Assembly (NCBI RefSeq): GCF_019443425.1
Contig: NZ_CP080382.1
Coordinates: 3,038,001-3,102,000 of the forward strand
Reading direction: 5' to 3'
DNA from: Arthrobacter sp. PAMC25284
Lineage (GTDB): Bacteria; Actinomycetota; Actinomycetes; Actinomycetales; Micrococcaceae
DNA length: 64,000 nt
Part shown: positions 9,292 through 17,998 of the stretch, one piece after another
Layout of the letters: each line of letters opens with the position of its first letter
Position numbering within the stretch: position 1 is the first letter of the stretch
Program-made: the position numbers and the translations under genes
The notes under the pieces: generated by a model
Database searches by the model: none
Told to the model about the DNA's origin: nothing
Seen by the model: the letters and a program-made list of their open reading frames with translations, nothing else

Positions 9292-9717
9292 ATGAGCTAC
9301 ACCTACACCACCGTCGTCCCGCTGAGCTGGGAGGACGCCGTGGAAAAGACCCGCGAAGCGCTGGCGGCCCAGGGCTTCGGAATTCTTTCGGAGATCAACG
9401 TGCGGTCCACGTTCGCTGCCAAGCTCGGCGATGATGCCGCCGAAGAAGTAGGGGACTACCTCATTCTCGGGGCATGCAATCCGACCCTCGCACGCCAGGC
9501 ACTGGCCAGCGAACCGGACCTCGGGGCGCTCCTGCCCTGCAATGTGGTGGTACGGCGCGCCACCGGTGCTACGGAAACAACCGTGCAGGCCATTGACCCG
9601 CAGACCATGGTCAAACTCAGTGACAACCCGGCAGTACGTGAAGTCGCTGATGACGCCGGAACCCGGCTGCGCGCCGCCCTGGCGGATGTTGCCGGCGAAA
9701 AGGCCGGCGCGAACTGA
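9292..9717 (+). CDS. DUF302 domain protein
   Basis: A 141-residue protein matching DUF302 across its length: a two-strand start (YTYTTVVPLSWEDAVEKTREAL), then GFGILSEINV, YLILGACNPTLARQAL and LLPCNVVVRR. The Cys of GACNP and of LPCNV are typical family positions. Function is unknown; the family often sits with redox and stress genes. ATG 9292 is 3 bases after the hydrolase-fusion stop, so the pair is probably an operon. Confidence 0.88.
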   Translation: MSYTYTTVVPLSWEDAVEKTREALAAQGFGILSEINVRSTFAAKLGDDAAEEVGDYLILGACNPTLARQALASEPDLGALLPCNVVVRRATGATETTVQAIDPQTMVKLSDNPAVREVADDAGTRLRAALADVAGEKAGAN

Positions 9718-9743
9718 CCCGGAGGGCCTGGACGAACAGCCGG

Positions 9744-10199
9744 TTACACCGGCTGCCCGTTGGGGTCCTGGCCCACCACGAGGACCGGGCAGTGGGCATG
9801 TGCCGCGCAGGCGCCGCTGACCGAACCGATCACCTGTGACACGAAACCGCCTCGGCCGCGTCGGCCGACCACCAGCATCTGCGCATCCTGGCTCTCCTCG
9901 ATCAGTACCTTGGCGGGAGCCCCGAACTTCACGTCACGGGTCAGCCGCTCGGGGCGTGCATCGCCGAACGCCCGATCCAGGGCCTGCTCGACCTGTACTT
10001 TGGCAGTCTCTTCCAACTCTGTGGCGCTGGCGGAGCTGTCCTCCGGAAGATGGGAGGCCAGGAAGAAGTCCGAGGAGCCCAGGCAGGTGACGAGGTGCAG
10101 CGGGGCGTCCAGGCTAGTGGCCATGCGGCCGGCGAGCCGAAGCGCCGCCGTCGAATACTCGGAGCCGTCCACGCCCACGACAATCCGTTGATCGTTCAT
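9744..10199 (-). CDS. Universal stress protein, UspA family
   Basis: A 151-residue single-domain Usp. The N-terminal strand RIVVGVDGSEYSTAALRLA and C-terminal ATP-binding motif VVGRRGRGGFVSQVIGSVS (G-2X-G-9X-G-S/T pattern) indicate an ATP-binding stress protein. A start at ATG 10199 (MNDQRIVVG) places the first strand where the family expects it; an in-frame start 17 codons earlier would add an atypical tail. It converges with the DUF302 gene. Confidence 0.9.
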   Translation of the reverse strand: MNDQRIVVGVDGSEYSTAALRLAGRMATSLDAPLHLVTCLGSSDFFLASHLPEDSSASATELEETAKVQVEQALDRAFGDARPERLTRDVKFGAPAKVLIEESQDAQMLVVGRRGRGGFVSQVIGSVSGACAAHAHCPVLVVGQDPNGQPV

Positions 10200-10385
10200 G
10201 TCATCCAGCGTGCTCTCCGCATTCGGCAGCCGCCTAGGGCCGAAAGTCACCGGCAGCCCTGCTGATGCACGCCCCCCGCCACCGGATGCGGGATGTACCT
10301 GGGACTCAAAGGGCCAGCCATGGGGGCTGCGCCGCAGCCCTTGCCGCCCCTAGGGTGGGAAGACGAACACCAAAGGAGATCCTTG

Positions 10386-11259
10386 ATGAGAATTGCAGTT
10401 ACCGGCGGAAGCGGAAAGCTGGGCAGGAGCGTCGTCCGCAGGCTGGGCGAGGACGGCCACACGGTCACCAACCTGGACCGCACCGGCACGCGCGAACGAG
10501 GCTTCACCGAGGTGGACCTGCGCAACTACGGCCAGGTCGCGGACGTTTTCCAGGGACTGGAAGACCGGCACTCCGGCTTCGACGCCGTGGTGCATCTGGC
10601 CGCCATCCCGGCCCCGGGGCCTGGCTCCCGACGCCGCCACGTTCGAGAACAACATGCTGTCCACCTACAACGTCTTCCAGGCCGCACGCCGGGCCGGGAT
10701 CAAAAAGATCGTTTACGCCTCCAGCGAGACGGTGCTGGGGCTGCCGTTCGACACCGACCCGCCCTACATCCCTGTCGACGAGGAATATCCCGCCCGCCCC
10801 GAGAGCACGTATTCCCTCGTTAAGCACCTTGAGGAACAGATGGCCATCGAGCTGACCCGCTGGGACCCGGAGCTGAGCATCACAGGGCTCCGGTTCTCCA
10901 ACGTGATGGATCCGGAGGACTATGAGGAGTTCCCCGCCTTCGACGCCGATCCGAGGCTGCGCAAGTGGAACCTCTGGGGCTACATCGATGGCCGCGACGG
11001 CGCGCAGGCGGTGGCCCGGGCGTTGGAGAACGGCAAGCCGGGCTTCGAGGCCTTCATCATCGCCAATGCGGACTCCGTGATGAGCCGCTCCAGCGCGAGC
11101 CTGGCCGCGGAGGTATTTCCCGACGTCAAGGTGGTCAAGGATCTCGGCGAGCACGAGACCCTGCTGTCAATCGATAAGGCCAAGCGCCTTCTGGGTTTCG
11201 CACCGGAGCACAGCTGGCGCAACTACCACTCGAACCGCACCACCCCCACGGAAGACTGA
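10386..11259 (+). pseudogene. NAD-dependent epimerase/dehydratase, broken by a +1 frameshift
   Basis: ATG 10386 follows AAAGGAG. The first frame gives a Rossmann start (RIAVTGGSGKLGRSVV) and continues to VVHLAAIPAPG. One extra G in the run 10616-10619 shifts the frame; removing it joins to LAPDAATFENNMLSTYNVF and the rest of a short-chain extended reductase of about 290 residues. The catalytic Tyr-X3-Lys is in TYSLVKHLEEQ. Homology is continuous across the break, so the gene is probably intact in the organism. An aldo/keto reductase follows 35 bases downstream. Confidence 0.8.
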
Positions 11260-11294
11260 TCCACCGAAGACTTACCAACCGACAGAGGAGTTCT

Positions 11295-12326
11295 ATGCAA
11301 TACCGCACCCTGGGCACCAGCGGCGCCGTCGTCTCCAACTACGCGCTGGGCACCATGACGTTCGGCGCCGAGGCCACCGAGGATCAGTCCCGCGCGATCC
11401 TGGACGACTATTTCGCGGCAGGCGGCAATTTCATCGATACCGCCGATGTTTACAGCACCGGCGTCTCGGAGGAAATCATCGGCCGGTGGCTGGCAGACCG
11501 GCCGGATGTCAGGGACCGGGCCGTCGTCGCCACGAAGGGTCGCTTCCCGATGGGGGAGGCCCCGAACGACGTCGGCACGTCCCGTCGGCACCTCACCCGT
11601 GCACTGGACGACTCGCTGCGCCGGCTGGGCGTGGAACAAATCGATCTCTACCAGCTGCATGCCTGGGACCCGATCACACCGCTGGAGGAAACCCTGCGCT
11701 TCCTGCACGACGCCGTGAGCCGCGGAAAAATCGCCTACTACGGGTTCTCCAACTTCCTTGGCTGGCAGCTGACCAAGGCCGTCCATCTGGCGAAGGCCCA
11801 CGGCTGGAGCGCCCCCGTGACGCTGCAGCCGCAGTACAGCCTGCTGGTCCGTGAAATAGAGTCAGAGATCGTCCCCGCCTCGCTCGATGCCGGCATCGGG
11901 CTGTTGCCGTGGTCGCCGCTGGGAGGCGGCTGGCTTTCCGGCAAGTACAAGCGCGACCAGGCGCCGACGGGCGCCACCCGCCTGGGCGAAAATCCCGAAC
12001 GGGGGATGGAAGCCTGGAAGGCACGGAACGCCGACTCCCGGACCTGGGACGTGATCGACGAAGTCGAGGAGATTGCCGGGCGGCACAGCGTGAGCCCATC
12101 CCAGGTGGCGCTTGCGTGGCTGGCGAACCGCCCGGCTGTCACCTCGGTGATCCTCGGCGCACGCACCACCAAGCAGCTCGCGGACAACCTCGCCGCAACT
12201 GACCTGCGGCTCACGGCGGAGGAGACAGAGCGACTGACCGGGGTGAGCCGGCCGCGCGTCGGCGTCTATCCGTACGGGCCGATGGCGCAGGAACAGCGGA
12301 GCCGGAAAGTTCAGGGCGGCCGCTAG
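11295..12326 (+). CDS. Aldo/keto reductase
   Basis: A 343-residue (alpha/beta)8-barrel NADPH-dependent oxidoreductase. Signatures: [21 protein letters not shown] (catalytic Asp and Tyr), ATKGRF (catalytic Lys), [10 protein letters not shown] (catalytic His), YGFSNF and the cofactor-binding [15 protein letters not shown] near the C-terminus. AGAGG stands before the ATG. It probably shares a transcript with the epimerase upstream. The physiological substrate is not predictable. Confidence 0.93.
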   Translation: MQYRTLGTSGAVVSNYALGTMTFGAEATEDQSRAILDDYFAAGGNFIDTADVYSTGVSEEIIGRWLADRPDVRDRAVVATKGRFPMGEAPNDVGTSRRHLTRALDDSLRRLGVEQIDLYQLHAWDPITPLEETLRFLHDAVSRGKIAYYGFSNFLGWQLTKAVHLAKAHGWSAPVTLQPQYSLLVREIESEIVPASLDAGIGLLPWSPLGGGWLSGKYKRDQAPTGATRLGENPERGMEAWKARNADSRTWDVIDEVEEIAGRHSVSPSQVALAWLANRPAVTSVILGARTTKQLADNLAATDLRLTAEETERLTGVSRPRVGVYPYGPMAQEQRSRKVQGGR

Positions 12327-12367
12327 CAAAAATCAACGCGGGGCCACTTCCCGCCCGTCCGGGCGGG

Positions 12368-12502
12368 CCGCTGATCGGCGACGCGGCCTCGGGCGGGGAT
12401 CTCGCCGCGCTCCGGGAGCGGGCTCGCGCCTTCGTGGCCCTCGCGGCGGAACATGTTGGCGACCGCGCGGAAGCAAACCTCGCAAACGTGGGGCTGTTGT
12501 GA
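12368..12502 (+). pseudogene. Remnant: C-terminal end of a KDPG-aldolase-like gene
   Basis: Only the last 44 codons remain, in the frame [20 protein letters not shown] and onward to a TGA at 12500-12502. This resembles the C-terminus of 2-dehydro-3-deoxyphosphogluconate aldolases of actinobacteria. There is no start codon or catalytic part; the fragment abuts the end of the aldo/keto reductase. The stop overlaps the GTG of the following sugar-kinase remnant by four bases, the coupling of an intact eda-kdgK pair, so both fragments appear to descend from one operon. The assignment rests on a short match. Confidence 0.45.
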
Positions 12503-12969
12503 GCGCGGCTCTGGACCTGTTGACTTTCGGCGAGTCCATGGTCTCCCTGCGGTCCGCCGGGCCGTTATCCGCTGGCGGGAGCCTGGGCATGCACGTCGCC
12601 GGGGCAGAATCCAACGTCGCCGTCGGCGTCGCAAGGCTGGGTCACCGCGTGGCGTGGGCAGGAGTCGAGGGTGCCGACCCGCTCGGCCAGTTTATCCTCC
12701 GGCAACTGCGCTCCGAGAGTATCCGGCTGCACCCCGGCGACAAGCCCGGCATCGGCGTTGACTTCAATGAAGAAGCCGCCGCGGCCTTCCCCTACCAGCA
12801 GGCCTACCTGCCCTACAACCGCCTCGTCGACGGCACCGTCCACGACTGGTGGCGGTGGCGGAAACCGAAGAGGTCCCGGACGGAGGCTCCGCGCCTTGCC
12901 GTCCGGGACCGCCCGGGTTTTCCTGAGGATCGTCTCAGCGTCTCCGGGTCAGTGGACTCCGGTTACTGA
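12499..12969 (+). pseudogene. Remnant: N-terminal part of a PfkB-family sugar kinase (KDG-kinase-like)
   Basis: The first 85-90 codons read as a ribokinase/PfkB kinase: [13 protein letters not shown], then the substrate-binding [15 protein letters not shown] and [17 protein letters not shown]. Normal family members have about 310 residues with a C-terminal ATP/catalytic GAGD motif, which is absent. The later residues do not resemble the family and the frame then runs through a hairpin (12872-12910). The gene is truncated and non-functional. Confidence 0.6.
12872..12910. terminator. Hairpin between convergent genes
   Basis: Perfect 12-bp arms GGTCCCGGACGG (12872-12883) and CCGTCCGGGACC (12899-12910) enclose a 15-base loop. 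TTTT occurs only after eight more bases on the plus side, so it is a weak intrinsic-terminator candidate. It falls inside the open tail of the kinase remnant, showing that this tail is not real coding sequence. Confidence 0.45.
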
Positions 12970-13172
12970 ACGAGTTCGCGGGTCATGCCGAAGGGCACCT
13001 GCTCAGAAAGGGCCGCGGTGTAGTGACCGGGCTTGTGCCGCGTGAGCAGGATTCCGTGGGTTCCCCCGGCCATGGCGACTTCCTGGAGCCCCAGGACAGC
13101 TTCGGTGAGGCGCTCGTCGAGCGCCCCGCGGTTGTCTACGTGAATTTCGATGCAGTCGGAACTTGTTGACAT
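12963..13172 (-). CDS. Small hypothetical protein
   Basis: A 69-residue protein starting at ATG 13172, nine bases after AAGGA. It begins with a strand ([11 protein letters not shown]) and contains [25 protein letters not shown] do not recognise a family. A good ribosome-binding site and a mixed hydrophobic/charged pattern favour a real gene. No partner gene is adjacent on the same strand. Confidence 0.6.
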   Translation of the reverse strand: MSTSSDCIEIHVDNRGALDERLTEAVLGLQEVAMAGGTHGILLTRHKPGHYTAALSEQVPFGMTRELVQ

Positions 13173-13545
13173 GGCAGTATCTTCCTTGGAGTTATTAACT
13201 TCGGCCCCAATACCTGCTGGACACTAGTGGTCTGTCTTCAATCCCGTCAAATTGCAGGGGGAGCGCCCGGCACGCCCGGTGGACGGTCATATGACCGGCC
13301 GCAAGGATGACCTGCGGAAATGTCATACAAATGATTTGATCATGTGATATATCTCAATTTGCCGGGCGACGACGCGGGTGGCCGCGGCTCCCCTAGTGGC
13401 GGAGTGCCCCGCAGGGACGGAAATGGACGCAGTGGATGGCCCCTCCCAGGGTCCGGCCGGTCGACAGGAGTGCCGTGAATCCGGGCGCCACGATATTCTT
13501 CAGCAGGGATTCCCAGTACGGTCACGGTCACAGTCACAAAGGCGG
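13173..13545. other. Intergenic region, 373 bases, with AT-rich stretch
   Basis: No gene is supported. The left half holds the upstream region of the minus-strand small gene. At 13318-13365 the sequence becomes AT-rich for this genome and includes the palindrome ATGAT-TTG-ATCAT (13331-13343) followed by GTGATATATC, a plausible promoter/operator for the PAP2 gene to the right. The remainder, up to 13545, is open in frame with PAP2 but has no coding character that I trust. Confidence 0.4.
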
Positions 13546-14337
13546 ATGCGGAAAATGGCACAAGGTCAAGCTCGGAAGTCAGAAGGATGGTGGCGGGCGT
13601 TCCACGAGAAGTTCATTGTGGAGGAGCGCTACATGGCCGGTACCGCGCGGCGGAACCTCTACCGGATAGCCGTGGGTCTGATGATCGTCGGCGCCGCCCT
13701 CTTCGTCGTCATCCTTGCGGGGGTACTGCAGCGGGGCGGTGTCTCGGATATCGATGCGCCGGTCCGTTCCTGGCTTTTGAATCTGCGGGGTGAGCCCATG
13801 ACGACCCTCATGATTTTTCTGGCGATCGTGTTCGGGCCGGTAGCACTGCCAATCATCATCCTGGTGGTCACCGTGGTCTGGGGCTTTATGGCCAGGCACG
13901 CCTGGCGGCCCATTCTGCTCGCCAGCGCCATGCTGACCGGCGTTATCCTGGCCCAAATCATCGGGCGCAGCGTCGGCCGGGAGCGTCCCCCGGTGGATTT
14001 GATGCTCTTCGGCGAGGACTTCACTTTCTCCTTCCCCTCCGGGCATGTCCTGGGCGCCAGTGACTTCCTGCTCGTCTCGACGTTCCTCATCTTCTCGCGA
14101 CGGCGCAATACCGGGTCCGCGGTGCTGGTCTTCGTCGCGGCCGGCATCGGTGTGGTCTTCGCCGCGCTCAGCCGTCTCTATCTGGGCTATCACTGGATGA
14201 CCGATGCCATGGCGTCGGTCTCGATATCGCTGGTCGTGCTGGGGGCGGTCATTGCGCTGGACACGTGGCGCACGGCGCGGATACCTGGTGAGCAGATCAC
14301 GGGAACGCTCTCCACCGAAGACTCCAGCCAGGGCTGA
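13546..14337 (+). CDS. PAP2-family membrane phosphatase
   Basis: A 263-residue membrane protein with about six helices and all three phosphatase motifs: GRSVGRERPP (KX6RP-like), FSFPSGHVLG (PSGH) and SRLYLGYHWMTD (SRX5HX3D). Such enzymes dephosphorylate undecaprenyl pyrophosphate or other lipid phosphates at the outer face of the membrane. ATG 13546 (MRKMAQG) is chosen near AAAGG; ATG 13555 is an alternative. The frame is open further upstream but that part is proline/arginine-rich and not family-like. Confidence 0.87.
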   Translation: MRKMAQGQARKSEGWWRAFHEKFIVEERYMAGTARRNLYRIAVGLMIVGAALFVVILAGVLQRGGVSDIDAPVRSWLLNLRGEPMTTLMIFLAIVFGPVALPIIILVVTVVWGFMARHAWRPILLASAMLTGVILAQIIGRSVGRERPPVDLMLFGEDFTFSFPSGHVLGASDFLLVSTFLIFSRRRNTGSAVLVFVAAGIGVVFAALSRLYLGYHWMTDAMASVSISLVVLGAVIALDTWRTARIPGEQITGTLSTEDSSQG

Positions 14338-14367
14338 GGCCGCACGCAGTTCGGCGACGCCCCGGTC

Positions 14368-14655
14368 TCATCGCGCCCGGGACCGTTGCAGCTCGGCGCG
14401 CAGCCGATCATTGTCTGCTTCGAGATCCAATACCCTGGCAACCCCCGCCAGGTTCAGGCCTTCCTCCAGCAGTTCGGCGATCCGGCGAAGGACCACCAGA
14501 TCCGCCTCGCTGTACTGCCGCGTGCCGCCTGAAGTCCGGACCGGCGTAAGCAGGCCCCGCCTTTCGTAGAGCCGGATGTTCTGTTGCCCGGTGCCCACGA
14601 TTTGTGCCGCGACGGAGATCGCGTAGACGCCCACGGCCGCTCTTCGCCCTGCCAA
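14368..14655 (-). CDS. HspR-like MerR-family regulator
   Basis: A 95-residue protein with a winged helix typical of HspR: VYAISVAAQIVGTGQQNIRLY, then ERRGLLTPVRTSGGTRQYS, and a C-terminal dimerisation helix. HspR represses heat-shock operons in actinobacteria. It starts at TTG 14655, five bases after AGGAGG. It lies back to back with Hsp20, 135 bases apart, so it probably controls that gene and itself. The classical HAIR operator (CTTGAGT-N7-ACTCAAG) is not seen in the gap. Confidence 0.82.
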   Translation of the reverse strand: MAGRRAAVGVYAISVAAQIVGTGQQNIRLYERRGLLTPVRTSGGTRQYSEADLVVLRRIAELLEEGLNLAGVARVLDLEADNDRLRAELQRSRAR

Positions 14656-14790
14656 TCTGGCCTCCTGTCTCCGAAGTCGGATCTTGCATCAGATTCTGAC
14701 CGGTGCTATAAAAAATCTGTATCCAATGCCATAGATAATCACACTGGCGGGATATAGAAAACAATACTAGCCACGGTGAAGGAGTGGACA

Positions 14791-15219
14791 ATGATGTTGA
14801 TGCGTACGGACCCGTTCCGCGAATTCGATCGGCTGGCCCAGCAGGTCTTTGGAACAACGGCACGGCCCGCGGCCATGCCGATGGACGCGTGGCAGGAAGA
14901 CGGCGAATTCGTCGTCGCATTTGATCTGCCGGGAGTAAATGTGGATTCGGTCAACCTCGATGTTGAGCGGAATGTGCTGACCGTCAGGGCCGAGCGTAGG
15001 GACCCGACTCAACCCAACGTTGAGCTGATCGCGTCAGAGCGCCCACGCGGCGTCTTCAGCCGTCAGTTGATCCTCGGCGATACCCTGGACACGGAGAACG
15101 TCAAGGCACACTACGCAGACGGCGTGCTGACCCTTCGCATTCCTGTGGCCGAGAAAGCCAAGCCGCGGAAGATAGAAATTTCCCTCTCGCAGGACAGGAT
15201 GCAGGAGATCAACCAGTAG
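14791..15219 (+). CDS. Hsp20/alpha-crystallin small heat-shock protein
   Basis: A 142-residue ATP-independent chaperone. The N-terminus [20 protein letters not shown] is typical of the Mycobacterium Hsp18 type; the alpha-crystallin domain spans about residues 35-130 with [19 protein letters not shown] and the end-of-domain motif [22 protein letters not shown] 14791 lies seven bases after GAAGGAG; a GTG 15 bases upstream is inside that ribosome-binding site. It is divergent from the HspR-like gene. Confidence 0.93.
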   Translation: MMLMRTDPFREFDRLAQQVFGTTARPAAMPMDAWQEDGEFVVAFDLPGVNVDSVNLDVERNVLTVRAERRDPTQPNVELIASERPRGVFSRQLILGDTLDTENVKAHYADGVLTLRIPVAEKAKPRKIEISLSQDRMQEINQ

Positions 15220-15221
15220 AA

Positions 15222-15264
15222 GCAGGCTGCGGGCGCCCTGAATGACGGGGCGCCCGCAGCCTGC
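15222..15264 (+). terminator. Strong hairpin after hsp20
   Basis: A perfect 17-bp inverted repeat (15222-15238 against 15248-15264, arm begins GCAGGCTGCGGG) with a 9-base loop starts two bases after the Hsp20 stop. There is no U-tract, as is common for actinobacterial terminators. Confidence 0.75.
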
Positions 15265-15342
15265 ACTGCCCGGCTGATCCATGGTCCGCTGGATTCGCGG
15301 GCCAATTGTCGTGAATAGGCTTCAGCACCAAGGAGAACGACG

Positions 15343-15732
15343 ATGAGCACATGGCGCCGGTACGAATCGCATTTGATTCCGGCATTCCACGAGCGGTTCG
15401 AACAACGCTGGGGCCGAGGTTCTGCGCCCTTCCTCGACCCGGAGGCACACGAGTCCCCGCTGCCCAGGGCCCAATGGATCAACGTCGATACGGGCGCCGC
15501 GCTGGCCGTTGTTCCCATCTGGACCGAGGAAGACAGCCAACTACGGTCGTTCGGGGTGTTCTATCTGCCTCCGGCAGGCGACATCTGGATGCTGCGGCCA
15601 GGGTTCACCGAGTACCTGGAGCCCGCTGCTGCGGACACGGAGCAACTCGTGGCGCTGCGGAACGATGCCTTCAGGAAGGCTGTGGCGCATGCCAAGGACT
15701 TCCTTTTCGGCCCCGAGACATCGATGTTCTGA
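15343..15732 (+). CDS. Hypothetical protein, 129 residues
   Basis: ATG 15343 is preceded by AAGGAGAACGACG. The protein is cytosolic in character with aromatic-rich stretches (MSTWRRYESHLIPAFHERF at the N-terminus; WINVDTGAALAVVPIW and FGVFYLPPAGDIWMLRPGF in the middle) and ends with AKDFLFGPETSMF. I do not recognise the family. The gene is monocistronic by position and converges with the TspO gene. Confidence 0.75.
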   Translation: MSTWRRYESHLIPAFHERFEQRWGRGSAPFLDPEAHESPLPRAQWINVDTGAALAVVPIWTEEDSQLRSFGVFYLPPAGDIWMLRPGFTEYLEPAAADTEQLVALRNDAFRKAVAHAKDFLFGPETSMF

Positions 15733-15774
15733 GCGGCCGGCGCTAAGCCGCGGTCGGTCCAGAGCAGACGCACG

Positions 15775-16311
15775 TCAGTTGTACGCCGCGGCGTACAGGT
15801 TCAGGCTGGACGAGAATACAAGCCAGGATACGTAGGGCAGCATCAGCAATCCGGCCGTGCGGCTGATGACGCCGAACCGGACCACCGTGGCGGCAGCCGC
15901 TACGACGTGGACAACGATCAGCCCCAGAGCCAGCCAGAGCGCAGCGGCACCAATCGCCGGATACATGCCAAAAAACAGCGGGGCCCAGGACAGGTTGACC
16001 AGCAACAAAACGCCGTAGATCGTCATCGCACTGCGGCGCGGTTCGGACCGCTGCCGCCACACCAGCCATGCGGCGACGGCCATGGCGGTGTAGAGCATCC
16101 CCCAGGCTGTCGCAAACGCCCAGCCGGCCGGGGTCCACGGTGCCTTGCTTGCGGTGGCGTACCAACCGACGGAATGGCTGGTGATCACCCGTGAGGACAG
16201 GAAGGAAATGGTATAGGCGACGGCCAGGAATCCGGCCAGCGCCGCGGCTTGACGGCCGGCCCCGGGCACGTCGAGGGCAGGATTGATTGTATCTTCACGT
16301 TTTGCGGGCAC
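15775..16311 (-). CDS. TspO/MBR-family tryptophan-rich sensory protein
   Basis: A 178-residue protein with five membrane helices. Family landmarks are KAPWTPAGWAFATAWGMLYT (helix 1-2 region), AAWLVWRQ, NLSWAPLFFGMYPAIGAAA and the terminal LMLPYVSWLVFSSSLN. TspO proteins bind porphyrins and are linked to stress responses. The start is GTG 16311 with no clear ribosome-binding site. It is divergent from the GH1 gene. Confidence 0.88.
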   Translation of the reverse strand: MPAKREDTINPALDVPGAGRQAAALAGFLAVAYTISFLSSRVITSHSVGWYATASKAPWTPAGWAFATAWGMLYTAMAVAAWLVWRQRSEPRRSAMTIYGVLLLVNLSWAPLFFGMYPAIGAAALWLALGLIVVHVVAAAATVVRFGVISRTAGLLMLPYVSWLVFSSSLNLYAAAYN

Positions 16312-16424
16312 GACTCAACCATGCGCAGTCGAGCGGCGTCCGTCAAACTGTGTGGCGTGGCGTGCCGGGCTGCAAGGTTCTAAAATCAGTGGACTGCCTG
16401 CGAACTACTTAAGGGGACCCCAAA

Positions 16425-17972
16425 ATGTCTGCTTCCGCCCGAGACCTGGCCGCACTGCTCCCGGCCGGCTTCACCCTTGGCGTGGCGACGTCAGCTTTCC
16501 AGATCGAGGGCGCCCTGACCGCGGACGGCCGCGGGCCCACCGGGTGGGACATCTTTGCCGCCAGGCCCGGTGCGATCGTTGACGACCACAGCCCGGCCGT
16601 TTCGTGCGACCACTATTATCGGATGCCCGAAGACGTTGAACTGATGAAGAAGCTGGGAATCGATTCCTACCGGTTCTCGCTGTCCTGGGCCCGCATCCAA
16701 CCCGGCGGCAGCGGCCCCGTCAATCCAGCAGGGCTGGACTTCTACGACCGGCTGATCGACCTGTTACTGGCCAACGGGATCTCCCCGATGGCGACTCTTT
16801 ACCACTGGGACACTCCGTTGCCCCTGGACGAGGCCGGTGGCTGGATGAACCGGGACACGGCCTACCGGCTCGGGGAATTCGCCACCATTGCAGCTGCCGC
16901 CTTCGGCGACAGGGTGGCCCGGTGGGTGACGGTGAACGAGCCAGCCACGGTCACCACGAACGGCTACGCCCTCGGCCTGCATGCGCCCGGCGAATCCCTC
17001 ATGCTGAGGGCGCTTCCGACGGTTCATCACCAGTTGCTCGGCCACGGCCTTGCGGTCCAGGCGCTCCGTGCTGCCAAGGTGCCCGGCGAAATCGGCATCA
17101 CCAACGTCTACTCACCCATGGTCCCGGCCTCGGCCAACCCGCTCGACGCCGTCAGTGCCGGGTTGATGGACGTGGCCCAGAACCGGCTTTTCGCCGACCC
17201 GGTCCTCCTGGGAAAGTACCCGGACGTGATTCGCGCGGCCACCTTCTTTTCGTCCTCGTTCAACCCCTCTAGCGAGGACATGGAGCTGATCTCCCAGCCT
17301 CTGGACTTCTATGGACTGAACTACTACATGCCAACCCGGGTGGCGTCCGGTCCGGGGGACGGTGCGGTGCCCCCGGGGATGGCTGAGGCGATGGGGGATG
17401 ACCTCAGCGGGACGGCGCCTGGGGCTCCGTTCCATATTGCCCCGTTCCCGGACACGGAGATCACCGGCTACGGCTGGCCGATCAAGCCGGAATACCTGTC
17501 GGTCGCCCTGGCCGAGATGGCTGAACGGTACCCGGATCTGCCGCCTATTTATATCACCGAAGGCGGGGCGAGCTTCGAGGACGTGGCGGTCAAGGATCCG
17601 GATATGGGCCGGCTGATCATTCCAGATGAGCGGCGCCTGCGCTATCTGTCGGACCATATCGCGACTGCCATTAAAGCCACGGCTCCCGGCGGCGCAGCCG
17701 AGTCGGTGGACCTCCGCGGTTACTTCGTATGGTCGCTGATGGATAACTTCGAATGGTCCGGCGGCTACAAACAGCCGTTCGGACTGTTGCATGTCGATTT
17801 CGACACCCAGATCCGGACACCAAAAGCGTCCTACTACTGGCTCCAGGAACTACTCTCGGCCCGCACCAAAGCGGCCGCGAGTGCAGCCGGCGCGGACAAA
17901 GCCGCGGAACCTGACGACGTCGAGCCAGCGGCAGAACCTGTTGGTGCCAAACGCTCCAGCCCGATGGGCTGA
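16425..17972 (+). CDS. GH1-family beta-glucosidase
   Basis: A 515-residue glycoside hydrolase family 1 enzyme hydrolysing beta-glucosides or related sugars with retention. The acid/base Glu is in WVTVNEPATV and the nucleophile in YITEGGAS (TEGG rather than the more usual TENG). Other family landmarks are FQIEGAL, YRFSLSWARIQP and the C-terminal WSLMDNFEWSGGY and FGLLHVDF. No signal peptide, so cytosolic. AAGGGGA precedes the ATG. The last 40 residues are an Ala/Pro/Glu-rich tail outside the barrel. Confidence 0.94.
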   Translation: MSASARDLAALLPAGFTLGVATSAFQIEGALTADGRGPTGWDIFAARPGAIVDDHSPAVSCDHYYRMPEDVELMKKLGIDSYRFSLSWARIQPGGSGPVNPAGLDFYDRLIDLLLANGISPMATLYHWDTPLPLDEAGGWMNRDTAYRLGEFATIAAAAFGDRVARWVTVNEPATVTTNGYALGLHAPGESLMLRALPTVHHQLLGHGLAVQALRAAKVPGEIGITNVYSPMVPASANPLDAVSAGLMDVAQNRLFADPVLLGKYPDVIRAATFFSSSFNPSSEDMELISQPLDFYGLNYYMPTRVASGPGDGAVPPGMAEAMGDDLSGTAPGAPFHIAPFPDTEITGYGWPIKPEYLSVALAEMAERYPDLPPIYITEGGASFEDVAVKDPDMGRLIIPDERRLRYLSDHIATAIKATAPGGAAESVDLRGYFVWSLMDNFEWSGGYKQPFGLLHVDFDTQIRTPKASYYWLQELLSARTKAAASAAGADKAAEPDDVEPAAEPVGAKRSSPMG

Positions 17973-17998
17973 CACCAGCCTCTCGGCCCGGGCGCACC

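Noticed and set aside
12503..12969. The kinase frame as a complete small protein
   Set aside because: Homology stops after about 90 codons and the frame then crosses a hairpin; the ATP-binding half is missing, so it is a remnant.
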